A stretch of 64,000 nt of DNA from Rhexocercosporidium sp. MPI-PUGE-AT-0058 (Eukaryota; Ascomycota; Leotiomycetes; Helotiales), in the NCBI GenBank assembly GCA_020746875.1, contig JAGTJL010000024.1, positions 743,404 through 807,403 on the forward strand, given 5' to 3'. Positions 44,101-54,089 of the stretch are shown piece by piece (within the stretch, counting starts at the first letter, position 1; the number at the start of each line of letters is the position of its first letter). A model generated the notes under the pieces. It saw only the letters and a program-made list of their open reading frames with translations. It searched no databases and was not told the origin of the DNA. Both the position numbers and the translations under genes were made by a program.

Positions 44101-46285
44101 TGAGAATGCAATGCAGAAGAGAACTTCCCGCAGCCAGTTGTGAGGGGCTCGGACGTGAGTAAGGATGTGCTCGTAAAGACCATCATAATCTGATAAAGCA
44201 GAATGTTCGAGCTGCCGTCTGTCCTTGGGCTGGATGAGACTAAACAGGTATGCCATGAGCTCAAGTTGAAGCAATGTTCTGTTTGGGCTCGCCGGCAGCG
44301 ATTCCTTGACGTCTGATAGTCCGTAGGTCTTCAATTTTTGCAGCAAGAAGAATTCCTTATCCTCCCCCATTTTGTCGTCCATATCAACAGCTTCATTGTC
44401 ATATTTATCCAGAATGGCTTTGATGGAATCCTGTGGGCGGCTGGTGAGGAAAATTCGGCAATCTGAACTGCTTTTCGCCAGTCGTCCCAAATCGGAGAGC
44501 ATATGAGTAACTGTGTTGTCGCACTCGTCGGCGGCGTCAATTACGAAATAAACACGCGTCTCAGATATCCTATAAAGTATGGCCTGAAGCAGCCGGTGTA
44601 GTTCCGCCGCAGACGGGAGGCCATCCCAAGAAATGAGGGAATAGAGCTTGCGTATGTACGAGCTTTCAAAGACGGATGTTTCTTGATACAAGATCTGAAG
44701 TAAACATGTTACCAGCATTTGCTGATATGTGGTTCGGCGATAATCTGTCACACTAAAGTTGTATGAAAGCGTAATGCTTCCTTTCTCTTTTGCAAGCTGC
44801 TGGGAAAGCCAACTTGCTGCAACAGACTTTCCGGATCCTGCAGCCCCATAAATGACGACAAGCCGGGACTGACCGTCGAGAAGTTCATGGGTCCATTTTA
44901 GGGTGCCAGGCATTGGATCCCGCGACAACATGCGTCCCATTGGTAAATCGATTGGACAAAAAGAAGCAATGGTTTGGCGACATTCCAGCAACCCTAAGAA
45001 ATGTTCTTGTAGATGTTCAGCAAGTGCTCAATGGCAATCACGATGAGTCCATGTACATATTTCGGTACTGCGCTCAAATGGTCAAGCTTACTTTTCCTAG
45101 GCTTAAGAGCTTCTCTGATCCCCCTATCCAGCATGACCAACAGCTTATCATTGGATGATTTGCAAAGATTTTGATGATCCGTATCCAATATTATACAAGA
45201 AGATAATTCAGCATTATATGACGCTGGCTGGAAGCTTCTTGGAACCTTTGCATCTTATATCAGCCGAGATACCGCCCATCATATTTGAAAGGAATTCAAG
45301 AAACGAAATTGATCCAAGATCCAAACAGTACTTACCACAATGTCAACGAAAGGTGTCGGGCGATCTTCAATAAGTAATATGAGTTTGTATTGACCATTCA
45401 AGTTGTCAAAGAGCCAAGATGCAGTTCGAAGGGCGTCGGGCCCAGTCTCAATTACTTGCTGAACCGTCCTCCTTCGATCTGTGGACTTTGTGACTGCAAG
45501 AACAATATCGAAAAGAACGTCTTCCCACGGGCATGAGGTACCTGGAGTACCGAAAAGAACCTATATGATGACCAATTTTACTATGTCGTTCATATCCTAT
45601 GGTCTGGCATTGCTATACGTACCACGAGTCGCGCAGAATGTGCGATTTGGATAAACTTTTTATCATGGTTGGCCATCCAAAGAGCCTTGATCACTATGTT
45701 AGCACAACCATTATCATACGTATTCATGTTGTATCGGGGCAGGTTCAGCAAAATACTCGCCTTCTCAACGAGCAATCCCCCAATACTGTGGCAGAGGAAG
45801 ACTATAGGTCCCTTTTAGATTTATTAATGTGCGACCACAGAAAGTCATAATCGTGCTCACCACACTCTCCTTTTTTCTCTTTGCGCGAATTTCCTCCAAG
45901 AACCTGACAGCAGCTATTTCGAAATTTGCTTCATCCAGAATGTTCTGAGTGCACAAATCTGACTGATATCCATAAGTCATGATCCGGCCGTGTTTGATCG
46001 AAACGAACTCCGGCAAGTCACTGGTAAGCCAGCACGAGGAGGCGCCATCTTCCTCTTCTTTGCACCAAGTGATTTGGTGGTTGCTGTTGAGGCCGTGGAC
46101 GGCAATGATGCTGTTCAGTAATTAGTCCGTCTCACTTCTGACTAATAGGCTGAAGGGAAAAGCATAGGAGTTTCATACTCCACGCTGGGTTCCTCGGTGT
46201 TCGTAGAAATTTCTCTCAGAACTTTCAGTCCTACATGGTCCTCGGACTGGTCGGTCATCTCTGGAGACTTTGGCTTTGAAGACAT
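41176..46285 (-). CDS. NLR-like protein: SesB-type hydrolase, NACHT, ankyrin repeats, Cys-rich module, charged repeat tail
   Basis: Eight exons: 46285-46179, 46110-45861, 45811-45757, 45693-45623, 45560-45336, 45245-45092, 44993-41916, 41849-41176; 4614 nt, 1537 aa. The N-terminal alpha/beta hydrolase resembles SesB: 'DIIAVHGL', nucleophile 'CHSIGG' (Ser128) and a late 'DHQNLCK' His. NACHT follows with Walker A 'GAAGSGKS' (337-344) and Walker B 'YFVIDAADECD' (about 437-447). Ankyrin-type repeats run from about 830 to 1210 (for example 'DGSTPLHLAVKSG'). A Cys-rich ZZ-like module spans about 1275-1340 ('CSVCC', 'CCKCSKTC', 'CPEC'). The tail is acidic/basic 6- and 18-residue repeats. The layout is that of fungal STAND proteins used in incompatibility or non-self recognition. 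Every intron is GT-AG and each join restores the family sequence. Confidence 0.88.
41200..41545 (-). repeat. 18-bp/54-bp coding minisatellite in the NLR-like tail
   Basis: The basic unit is 18 bp (6 residues, about EEKADA/EQKVDV). A higher-order 54-bp unit is repeated just over three times between 41282 and 41460 with almost no differences (TTCTGTTCAGCATCGG recurs at exactly 54-bp steps at 41282, 41336 and 41390). Near-identity of the copies implies recent expansion or ongoing homogenisation. Confidence 0.9.
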
Positions 46286-46909
46286 CGTGTCGTTAGGCTT
46301 TCGAAGGGAACATGAGGCTAGCTTTTTGCACGAAGTCTAATGGAGACTGCTCGGCACGGGCGATAGCGGAGTGGGGGGAGAGAGTCCTAGTGGACCAGTA
46401 GGCAGAAACACGGGCCCGAGATGCTCCAATATCTGATACGAGGGGTTCTTGACGAAGGATTTGTTGCAAAAGTCTTCGCTATTTCAAAAGTCTATATTTA
46501 GGTGATTCATCACATCCTGTGAGTCAAAACATTTGATAACATTCAGCGACCAGACATTTAAGGGCGTTCAGCAGATGCGTCAAAATTTGTCCAGTAAAAC
46601 ACGTGAAATAGAATGGAGAACTGCCGGAACCCCAGTCCGCATTCAGCCCTCGTTTTAACGTTCTGTGTGCAGAGTTTGGATTCAAGCCACCACGCACGAC
46701 GGATAACAAATAGGCGCATGACTGGCCAACTGCACGGTGTACTCCGGCTGACTGCAGAAATCAATTAAATTACTCCACAGACTGCAGATGCTGCAGCTGG
46801 GCCAATGGCAAGGTCCATAAGCGCAGCCTCGTCTCTGTGCGACGCGAGATCGAGTAGACCTCATCCAACGGGATCAATTTGTGAGAATGACGGGTGTCTG
46901 TGGCTTACT
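46286..46909. other. Upstream region of the NLR-like gene
   Basis: About 620 bp containing the NLR-like promoter and the 3' flank of the 297-aa gene. No repeats or RNA genes seen. Confidence 0.5.
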
Positions 46910-47803
46910 TTAGCAAATGGATCTTCGACTCCAACCGCCGGATATTTGGATGATACACACCTTTGCAGCACCAATGGACTCCAGGTCACACCCAGTGAGG
47001 TTGTTTGTTGTGATGTCCTTAAGGGACGGCCCGAAGTCAGGCCACTGCCCGTCCTTCTTGTCAAAATATACCGGCGCAATGTGCGTTGTGCTCCGGACTG
47101 CTCGACCAATAGCGTAGAGGGCATCCACATTGGCCTTCACTGTGAGCTCCGCTTTGAAAGGACCGCAATCTTGCGGCACCTCGATTAGGATGGCGGCGCG
47201 CAGCTGAGGAGGCACCCCGTTCTTAGATGCATGATTTTCGTCCAATTTCCAAACGGCTGCATTCTGTGTGCCTCGATTCCGTTTATGAATCCACCGATAT
47301 CCATGCAGCATGGCGTGCCTCATATGATCCACCGTGGTCGTCTTCTGGTATCTTCCTCCAATACCAACAGTCGCCAGGCTGGGGCCAGCGCTGACATTGG
47401 CGTTTCCCTCGGCAACATGTTCGACGCTCTCCTTGGTAGTATCCAAACCAAAAGTTCCCACTGGTGCCATTTGTTTGACAATGGGATCAGGCTTCTGGCC
47501 TATCGGTCGATCCTTCTGCCCAAAGGCAACCGTCAGCTCAACATGCTTGAAGCGCCTCCCATCCTGTATTGAGCCTGCAAAGTGGAAATCCAAGATCAGC
47601 AAGACTGCGTGATTTCCATTAGGGACGATAGTTCCATGTGTTACCGCGAACAGCTCGGCCTGATAAGAAAGGTTTGAGTCTCGATATTGAGCCCAGTGTT
47701 CTCTTTGAATTTCGTCGACTTCGTTGTCGAGACGGAAGGCTGCCCCCTCGGGGCCGACGTCGAAGAGCGGGAAGCTGAAGTTTGTCTCCTCAGACTCGGC
47801 CAT
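46910..47803 (-). CDS. Unknown protein, 297 aa, between the NLR-like and S8 genes
   Basis: Open frame starting 'MAESEETNFSFPLFDVGPEG', with 'NHAVLLILDFHFAG', 'RFKHVELTVAFGQ' and 'LRAAILIEVPQDCGPFKAELTVKANVD'. I do not recognise a domain. Alternating hydrophobic and polar stretches suggest beta-sheets and there is no signal peptide or membrane segment. The 3' end is uncertain: a donor AAG|GTGTGT near 46960 could splice out the last 17 codons. It is divergent from the S8/ankyrin gene with a 491-bp shared upstream region, so joint regulation is plausible. Its place between two recognition-type genes suggests a role in the same process; this is inference only. Confidence 0.7.
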   Translation of the reverse strand: MAESEETNFSFPLFDVGPEGAAFRLDNEVDEIQREHWAQYRDSNLSYQAELFAVTHGTIVPNGNHAVLLILDFHFAGSIQDGRRFKHVELTVAFGQKDRPIGQKPDPIVKQMAPVGTFGLDTTKESVEHVAEGNANVSAGPSLATVGIGGRYQKTTTVDHMRHAMLHGYRWIHKRNRGTQNAAVWKLDENHASKNGVPPQLRAAILIEVPQDCGPFKAELTVKANVDALYAIGRAVRSTTHIAPVYFDKKDGQWPDFGPSLKDITTNNLTGCDLESIGAAKVCIIQISGGWSRRSIC

Positions 47804-48294
47804 GATGTTAGAATGAAGTTGCAGTTCTATGGCAAATTTTCATCATGCCAGATTGCCTTCCCATCTGAGTTGGAGATTTTATGAAGTGCGGGCCACGTAG
47901 CTCAACAGATAGATCTCGTGATAGGCTGTTACAAAACGTGAGGGGTGCATCTTCGCCGGGTAGCACTGCATCAGTTGTGTTAAATAGCGCAAAAGATTGA
48001 CGCCTCTAGATGTAAGGGAGCCACGGTAAGGCAGTCGTCAGGCAACATTATCTGGATCTAGTGACCCTCTTCCTAGGTTTCTCTCCAATACCTAAGCGCG
48101 TTTAGCATGAAAATGGGCAGCCCAGGTTAGTGAGTGGAACAGCCTCTGAAGTGATTCGCATCTCCTTCTTTCCAATACACAAAGCCGAACCAATTCGAGA
48201 TCCGGCTGGTAGCAACTACTTCGAAAACCACAGAGCGAGAACAAAATTACAACTGAACACTTAACAGTCAGCTCCTGACGCCGGACTGGGAGAT
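47804..48294. promoter_or_regulatory. Divergent promoter between the 297-aa gene and the S8/ankyrin gene
   Basis: 491 bp with no supported gene. No copy of the CGGYGACTTTY motif was found here, in keeping with these genes lying outside the biosynthetic cluster. Confidence 0.5.
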
Positions 48295-51200
48295 ATGAAG
48301 AGGACCGCGAGCATGGATTGGGGAGACAAAAAGGCTCCGCTAACAACGCTCTACGACAGAGGCGCGAAACCTGAAGCCTATACCGTGCAAGAGCAAAATC
48401 AAGTCGACGAGGATGATGAACTCGATCCTGAAGTACGCAAGGCACTAGTCTCAGCCTCACATTTCCGATTCGTAGCCAACTTCCAGCAATTTGTTACCAA
48501 CTGGATTCCCCCTAATAAGGATAGCGACTGTGTTCAGAGCTTTTTCAACGAACAGAAAACGGACCCGAAAAAAGCACAAAAGTTGAAGTATAACATCCAG
48601 TGTGCGGGGGAAGAGGGACCAGATGCATACAAGACCATACTTCATCTTATTTTAAAGAGGGAAGATCCACCCTTGGAGACCCGCCTGCCGCTCCTCCGAT
48701 GGGTAATGACAACTTATGGCGACCTGTACAAGGTCGGGGTGGAAGATAAAAACTCCATTTTGCACACAGCGGTGGCTATATGGAAGTCGCCGAAGCCGCA
48801 GGACGATGCTTTGAGGCATCTCGTCAATCTTTTCCCGCAGCAGACTTGTCAGCTCCTGAATGAATCCCCAGACAAGGACGAGTTATTTGGTAGCATCATG
48901 CCATTCATTCGATCTTGCCCACACTCGGAATTTCTGGAATTGTTCGGGAGGCCGCCCGAGGAGCGAGCAGCACACAGGGTATATGCTCCTATTGGGAGAC
49001 GTGATGTAGTGACTAAAAAGTTTGACTACTAACGATTCATAGTGTTGTTGCCAGTTCTGCCAGGAACCGAGTCAGGTTAAAGTTAGACACAGCCATGTTG
49101 GAGCCCAAACAAATGGCGAGCGTAAAGGGCAAGTCATGGTGAAGGGGTCCACATGGGCCGGGCGTCACGTGATAGAGACCAAAGTCAACAACGTTGTAAC
49201 TCTCAAGTACACTCAAATTCCTCCTCAGTCCCCATTTACGAGTTCAGTCTCAACTACGCCTGCTTCATTCCAGAAGGGGGCGACTAGGGATGGTGGGAAT
49301 ACGTTACTTCACTTGGCGGCCCAGTACGAAGACATGCTCGAGAATGAATCACAACTTAAGATGGTTGAGATAGTATATTCGCAACACCCAGAGGCTCTTG
49401 AAGTGACAAACGACCTGGGTCGTTCACCTTATCTTCATCGAATCAGTGCGTATAACGCCGACATCAAAAAAGTACGGGATGATCGCATCGCTTTTTTTCT
49501 GAAGGACCGAATCATGCATATCCACAATCATGACACTATTCTCGACCTCTTATATGGAAGAGGCCAAGTCAACAAGGGTCCAGGCGAGGAAACCCCAGCC
49601 CAGGCGCCTAGTGATCGAGGTCAATCGCGCGAATTCGACGAGCGAGAGATCCATCTTGATTTACGGGAAGTTCAAATTAGTGGGCTCTCCACAGACAGAA
49701 AAAGCTTGCTCAACTTTCTCAACGGCAGGGACTTCGAAGATATACTTCAGTACGTTCAAATACCACGACGCCCATTTCGATCAGACACCACTCAACAAGG
49801 TCAACAAGCGGTCGACGGACTTGGCACAGCTCCACCAGTAATTGGGGCTGGGAGAAGCGATTTCCAGGAAATATTCGATCTCCTCTATGGTAAAGGCGTT
49901 AGGAAGATTGTACAGCTTATTGTGGATGACGATGAAGAGTGTCCCCACCGTGATGATGTTATTGAGGCAGTGGCAAAGTTTTCTGTAGAGGTCTTTGATT
50001 GGAGAAAGATCGATCTCTCTAGCACAGTACTCAAGGTGGCTGCGGCGAACTCCACACAACTCCATCTATTCTGCAGCGGCAGTGAATGTGTTTTAAGGGA
50101 CTGGTCGAGTTGTGATGGCTTGAAGCAGCTTAAATCAGTGAGTCTTCTCAAGTTCATTCGCAGATGCTACATTACAGTTTCGCTGAAGGAGCCTGTAGCT
50201 TACTTCGATACAATTAACCATCTATTGGCGTGTCGAATCGAGGGAAAGAACTAAACAATATGCGTACGATTTTATCTACAGGATGTGGAAAAATTATCCT
50301 CAGGTTCACGAAATTGAAGTTCGCATCGAAGCTCTGACATCGAGATCCAGAGAAAAATGGGACCATGGTTCCGGGCTCGCTGCGTAAGTTGATGACCATG
50401 CTCACATCATTCCATAAATTAAAGAATGCTTGTTAACTCGCTTCATTTGTAGGGACCTCTGGGTTTCCCACATGCAGAAGTTCACAGGGTTTCTCGCTAA
50501 TCTTCAACAAATCTTACCTCCTCGAGAGCCTGTCAGGGTAGCCGTCCTCGATGATGGAGTCGACTGGGCCTACACCAACACTACTGAAACACTTTGGAAA
50601 GGAATTTCTTTCTTTGTTGAAAAGCGGAGGCACTTCGACCAGCAGAACCCTTGGTTCTTCTCATCCGCTGGCCACGGAACACTTATGGCCCGGCTCATTC
50701 ATGAACTGTGCCCTACTGCAGACTTGTACATTGCACGACTCGATCAAAATATTTCCGAGTCCGGCCACTTCCAACCAACGGCTGAGTCAGCTATAAATGT
50801 GAAAAATCCTATCTCCAAGAAATATATCAATAGAGTAGAGACTAACGCGCAATGAGTCACAGGCCATCCACTGGGCAATCAACAAGAAGGTCCATATCAT
50901 TTCGATGAGTTGGACAATTCCAGATGTGCTAGATGCTAATGTTTCTGGGAGACTCGAAGCAGCGGTCAAAAGAGCAAGGGCGGCAAATATTCTGATGTTT
51001 GGTTCTGCTAGCGACAGAGGCGCCCATGGTCCTACACAGCCCTTCATGTCCAAGATGAGTTCTGAGGGCGTCATCTGCATCGGTGGCGCCCGAGAAGCAG
51101 GTTACGGCGATGACGCATCCAAAGAGGAAGGCGAATTTTTCTTCCCCGGAGAGACAAAAGGGATTGCGCATCTCTTAGACATCGGAATGCCTAGCACGAG

Positions 51201-51630
51201 CAATCAGGACAAGTTCGGTAGCTCAATCGCTACAGCACTAGCGTCTGGTTTCGCCGCTCTGCTCATGCTGTTGGTGGAAATGTGTACTCTAGGGCCCAAA
51301 GATATCGGCATTACCGTCCAGGAGCTCAGGCAGGGACTCCAATCCGCCGATAATATCAAACGCATATTCAGAAGTATGAGTGTCAACAACAGGACAGATT
51401 CGCAAAACCAGCGCTTTGACAAAGTGATTCAGGTGTCTGACGCCTTCCCGAATAACTGGGGAGACTCGATAATGGCGCTGACGAAGAAGGAGGATAAGCA
51501 AGCAAAGCTGAACGGTCTGGTAGATGACATTGTGCCTCCGTATGTTGCTTCCTTAAGTCACAAACTTTGTGAATATAGTCTAATCATCTTTCAGAAACTT
51601 GTTAAGGGATTTAAGGAAAGAAAAGGATAA
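48295..51630 (+). CDS. Ankyrin-like protein with C-terminal subtilisin (S8) protease domain
   Basis: Five exons: 48295-48978, 49043-50229, 50282-50383, 50453-50798, 50863-51630; 3087 nt, 1028 aa. The N-terminal half has ankyrin-like segments ('KNSILHTAVAIW', 'GGNTLLHLAAQYEDM') and a 'CCQFC' cluster. The C-terminal 350 residues are a subtilase: catalytic Asp in 'VAVLDDGVDW', His in 'AGHGTLMA' and Ser in 'FGSSIATALASG'. All three are kept, although the usual GTS around Ser reads GSS. No signal peptide or propeptide is seen, so this is an intracellular protease, unlike secreted fungal subtilisins. Donors GTGTCG (intron 2) and GTGAAA (intron 4) are weak but the joins keep frame and restore the S8 fold. 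Intracellular S8 domains occur in fungal NLR-type and related recognition proteins. Confidence 0.85.
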
Positions 51631-51929
51631 AAGCAACGAGCGTAACGAGTAGGGATCTTGCTAGAGGATGTCCTATCTTTCATTTCTCAAGCGCTATAGA
51701 GCCTGTTGCTCAAACAGTCTTTAATCTTTACCACTATATGTATTTGATTGTAGGGAGCCAATGTAGTCGATAGTTTACGGCCGTTCAAACGACGTCGTTT
51801 TGAGGCCTTTGAACCAACTGACGTTTTACTACCTAAAAACCAACGGCCGTCAGTTATAAAAATCAAAAACGAACGTAACGACGTCGTTGCCAAGAACGGA
51901 GAGACAAACGGACTTACTAAATAGCCTCA
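51631..51929. repeat. Paired palindromes downstream of the S8 gene
   Basis: The 14-bp perfect palindrome AAACGACGTCGTTT (51787-51800) and the 12-bp AACGACGTCGTT (51877-51888) share a core, and each has an ACGGCCGT palindrome nearby (about 51778-51785 and 51843-51850). They may be ends of a small degraded element or a structured 3' flank. Confidence 0.45.
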
Positions 51930-52206
51930 ACAGTCGACACCGACAGCCCCATCCTCTTTAACGTACTTCTGCATCAACTCCATCGTGATTGAGGAAAGCG
52001 CCCTGATATCACAAGGTCTGCCATCCGACTTGACGTGACAGCATTCTTGATTTGCTATTCGGCCGGGTCAGCTCAGCTATCGCCTGTATTAGGACGTCCT
52101 GCCCACCAATCTTTACATCGCCGTCTGTTTTCAGCAGTATATTCGAGCAGGTGAGGGATCCGTGTTCGAATCCTTCTGCTGCGAGGTAGGCTATGCCGGT
52201 GATGAT
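51930..52206 (-). pseudogene. Protein kinase-like fragment
   Basis: Minus-strand reading gives 'ITGIAYLAAEGFEHGSLTC' then 'SNILLKTDGDVKIGG', matching the catalytic-loop region of a protein kinase fold with the HRD-type motif changed to HGS. After a stop and frame change it continues 'DIRALSSITMELMQKYVKED'. Only about 90 residues remain, so it is a decayed fragment. It abuts the GH3 remnant with no spacer. Confidence 0.6.
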
Positions 52207-53212
52207 TCAATGGAACACTCATTGTCGGCGGTGGCTCAGGCAGCAATACTCCAGCCTATGTGATCTCCCCATTCAAGGCCATCCAAGACCGTGTTATTGC
52301 CGATCGAGGGGTACTGCGGTGGGATTTCTACTCGCAGGATCCTGTTCCAGAAGCCAACACTGAAGTGGCACTCGTATTCATCAATGCCTACGCCTCAGAA
52401 TCATTTGATCGTACAAGCCTAACTGACAAATTTTCCGACAATCTTGTTTTGAACGTAGCTAGGAAGCACCCGAACACAGTCGTTGTCTTGCATTCTGCTG
52501 GTCCGAGAGTAGTGGATGCGTGGATCGAGCATGAGAATGTGACGGCTGTCATTTTCGCCGGACTTCCGGGTCAGGAATCTGGACATGCTCTTGTTGATGT
52601 GCTGTATGGAGCCATCAACCCAAGTGGGAAGTTGATTCACACCATTGCGAAGAAGGACGAGGACTATGGGCACGTGCTGAACTCGACCGTTGATCAATCT
52701 GCATTTCCTCACTCTGATTTCACAGAAGGCGTTTATATCGACTATCGCGCCTTCGATCGAGATGATATTGAGCCGAGATTTGAGTTCGGATATGGGCTCT
52801 CGTACACCAGCTTCGAGTACGCCAATATCAGCATCACCTCACCCAGACACAGGCACATACCGGGCAATATCCATCAAACAATGTATCCATCGTCCAGGGC
52901 GGCCACCCAGAACTCTGGGATGTCCTATTCAATGTCACAGCATCGATTACCAACATTGGGCAAGTTGCTGGCGCCGAGGCCGCCGAATTGTATCTGGGCA
53001 TTCCCACTGCTCCAATCCGTCAGTTGAGAGGCTTTGATAAAGTCCATCTGTACCCTAACCATACTGCGCAGGTCTCTTTTCCGTTGACCAGGAGAGATTT
53101 GAGTGTTTGGGACGTGGTGGCGCAGAAGTGGAAGCTCCAGACCGCGACTTATAATGTCTCGATTGGTGCGAGCAGCAGAGACTTGAGACTGAACAGTACA
53201 CTCACGGTGTAA
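52207..53212 (+). pseudogene. GH3 beta-glucosidase, C-terminal half only, frameshifted
   Basis: From about 52210 the plus strand encodes the C-terminal part of a glycoside hydrolase family 3 protein: 'NGTLIVGGGSGSNTPAYVIS', 'VVVLHSAGPRVVDAW', 'FAGLPGQESGHALVDVLYG', 'EFGYGLSYTSFEY', then the fibronectin-like tail ending 'DLRLNSTLTV' at 53212. The N-terminal TIM-barrel with the catalytic Asp is absent. Between about 52845 and 52880 two frame changes are needed to continue the family sequence. With no start region and no active site it cannot be a working enzyme. It must have been moved here or lost its 5' half by rearrangement. Confidence 0.8.
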
Positions 53213-53865
53213 GCTCTTTCAAGTACATAGGCCCTAGTGAGACCTGGAGAGTAGAAATCAGAGACTGCAAATTGGGGCGCATCGGTTGATTCGATTCCAA
53301 ATATTCATGCATTGAGTATTGGGCTACCAAGGAAATATTCACCATGCTCGGAAGAAGACCAAATAACGAAACAAATGATCTACTGGAATTTGGCAACTCA
53401 AATACCTGATTATAAAGAACAGTACAATTATCAAATAATGCAATAATCCAATATTGAAGAAGCTCCGTAAAGCTGCTTTCCCTCGTAGATTCATGTGCTA
53501 CGTCGAAGATTGAAGCCAGAAATCTGCAGAGACACTTGACTCAGACTGGATACTATGAAATAAAGGGTGTTTGTGGTTTGACTCTATGGCGAGATTGAAA
53601 AGCAAGACTATTTCACTGTTTGAACCCATGCAAAACCTTGGTTCCGAAGTAGTGCTACCTTGTACCACTTTCAAGCTTCTGACTGAATCATAAAAGTCCT
53701 CGTCTTCTTTTCAAAGCTTCGCCAGCTGAGAGACAGGACGATATGGAATCACCGTCGTGCACATTAAGGAAATATCTGATAACTCGAATATGATTCTTGA
53801 TACAGGGAAATAGGCGTGGGAACCTGGAGAGTTGATAAGACGGAGGACATGAATAAATAATATAT
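53213..53865. other. Gap between GH3 remnant and AT satellite
   Basis: About 650 bp, no gene or repeat that I can support. Confidence 0.5.
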
Positions 53866-53867
53866 AT

Positions 53868-54087
53868 AATATATTTATAATATTTATCATATTTATAATA
53901 TTTATAATATTTATAATATTTATAATATTTATAATATTTATAATATTTATAATATTTATAATATTTATAATATTTATAATATTTATAATATTTATAATAT
54001 TTATAATATTTATAATATTTATAATATTTATAATATTTATAATATTTATAATATTTATAATATTTATAATATTTATAATATTTATAT
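53868..54087. repeat. 9-bp AT satellite, (TTTATAATA)n
   Basis: About 24 near-perfect copies of a 9-bp unit containing no G or C apart from one C in an early unit. It sits exactly where composition drops into the RIP block. Confidence 0.9.
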
Positions 54088-54089
54088 TA

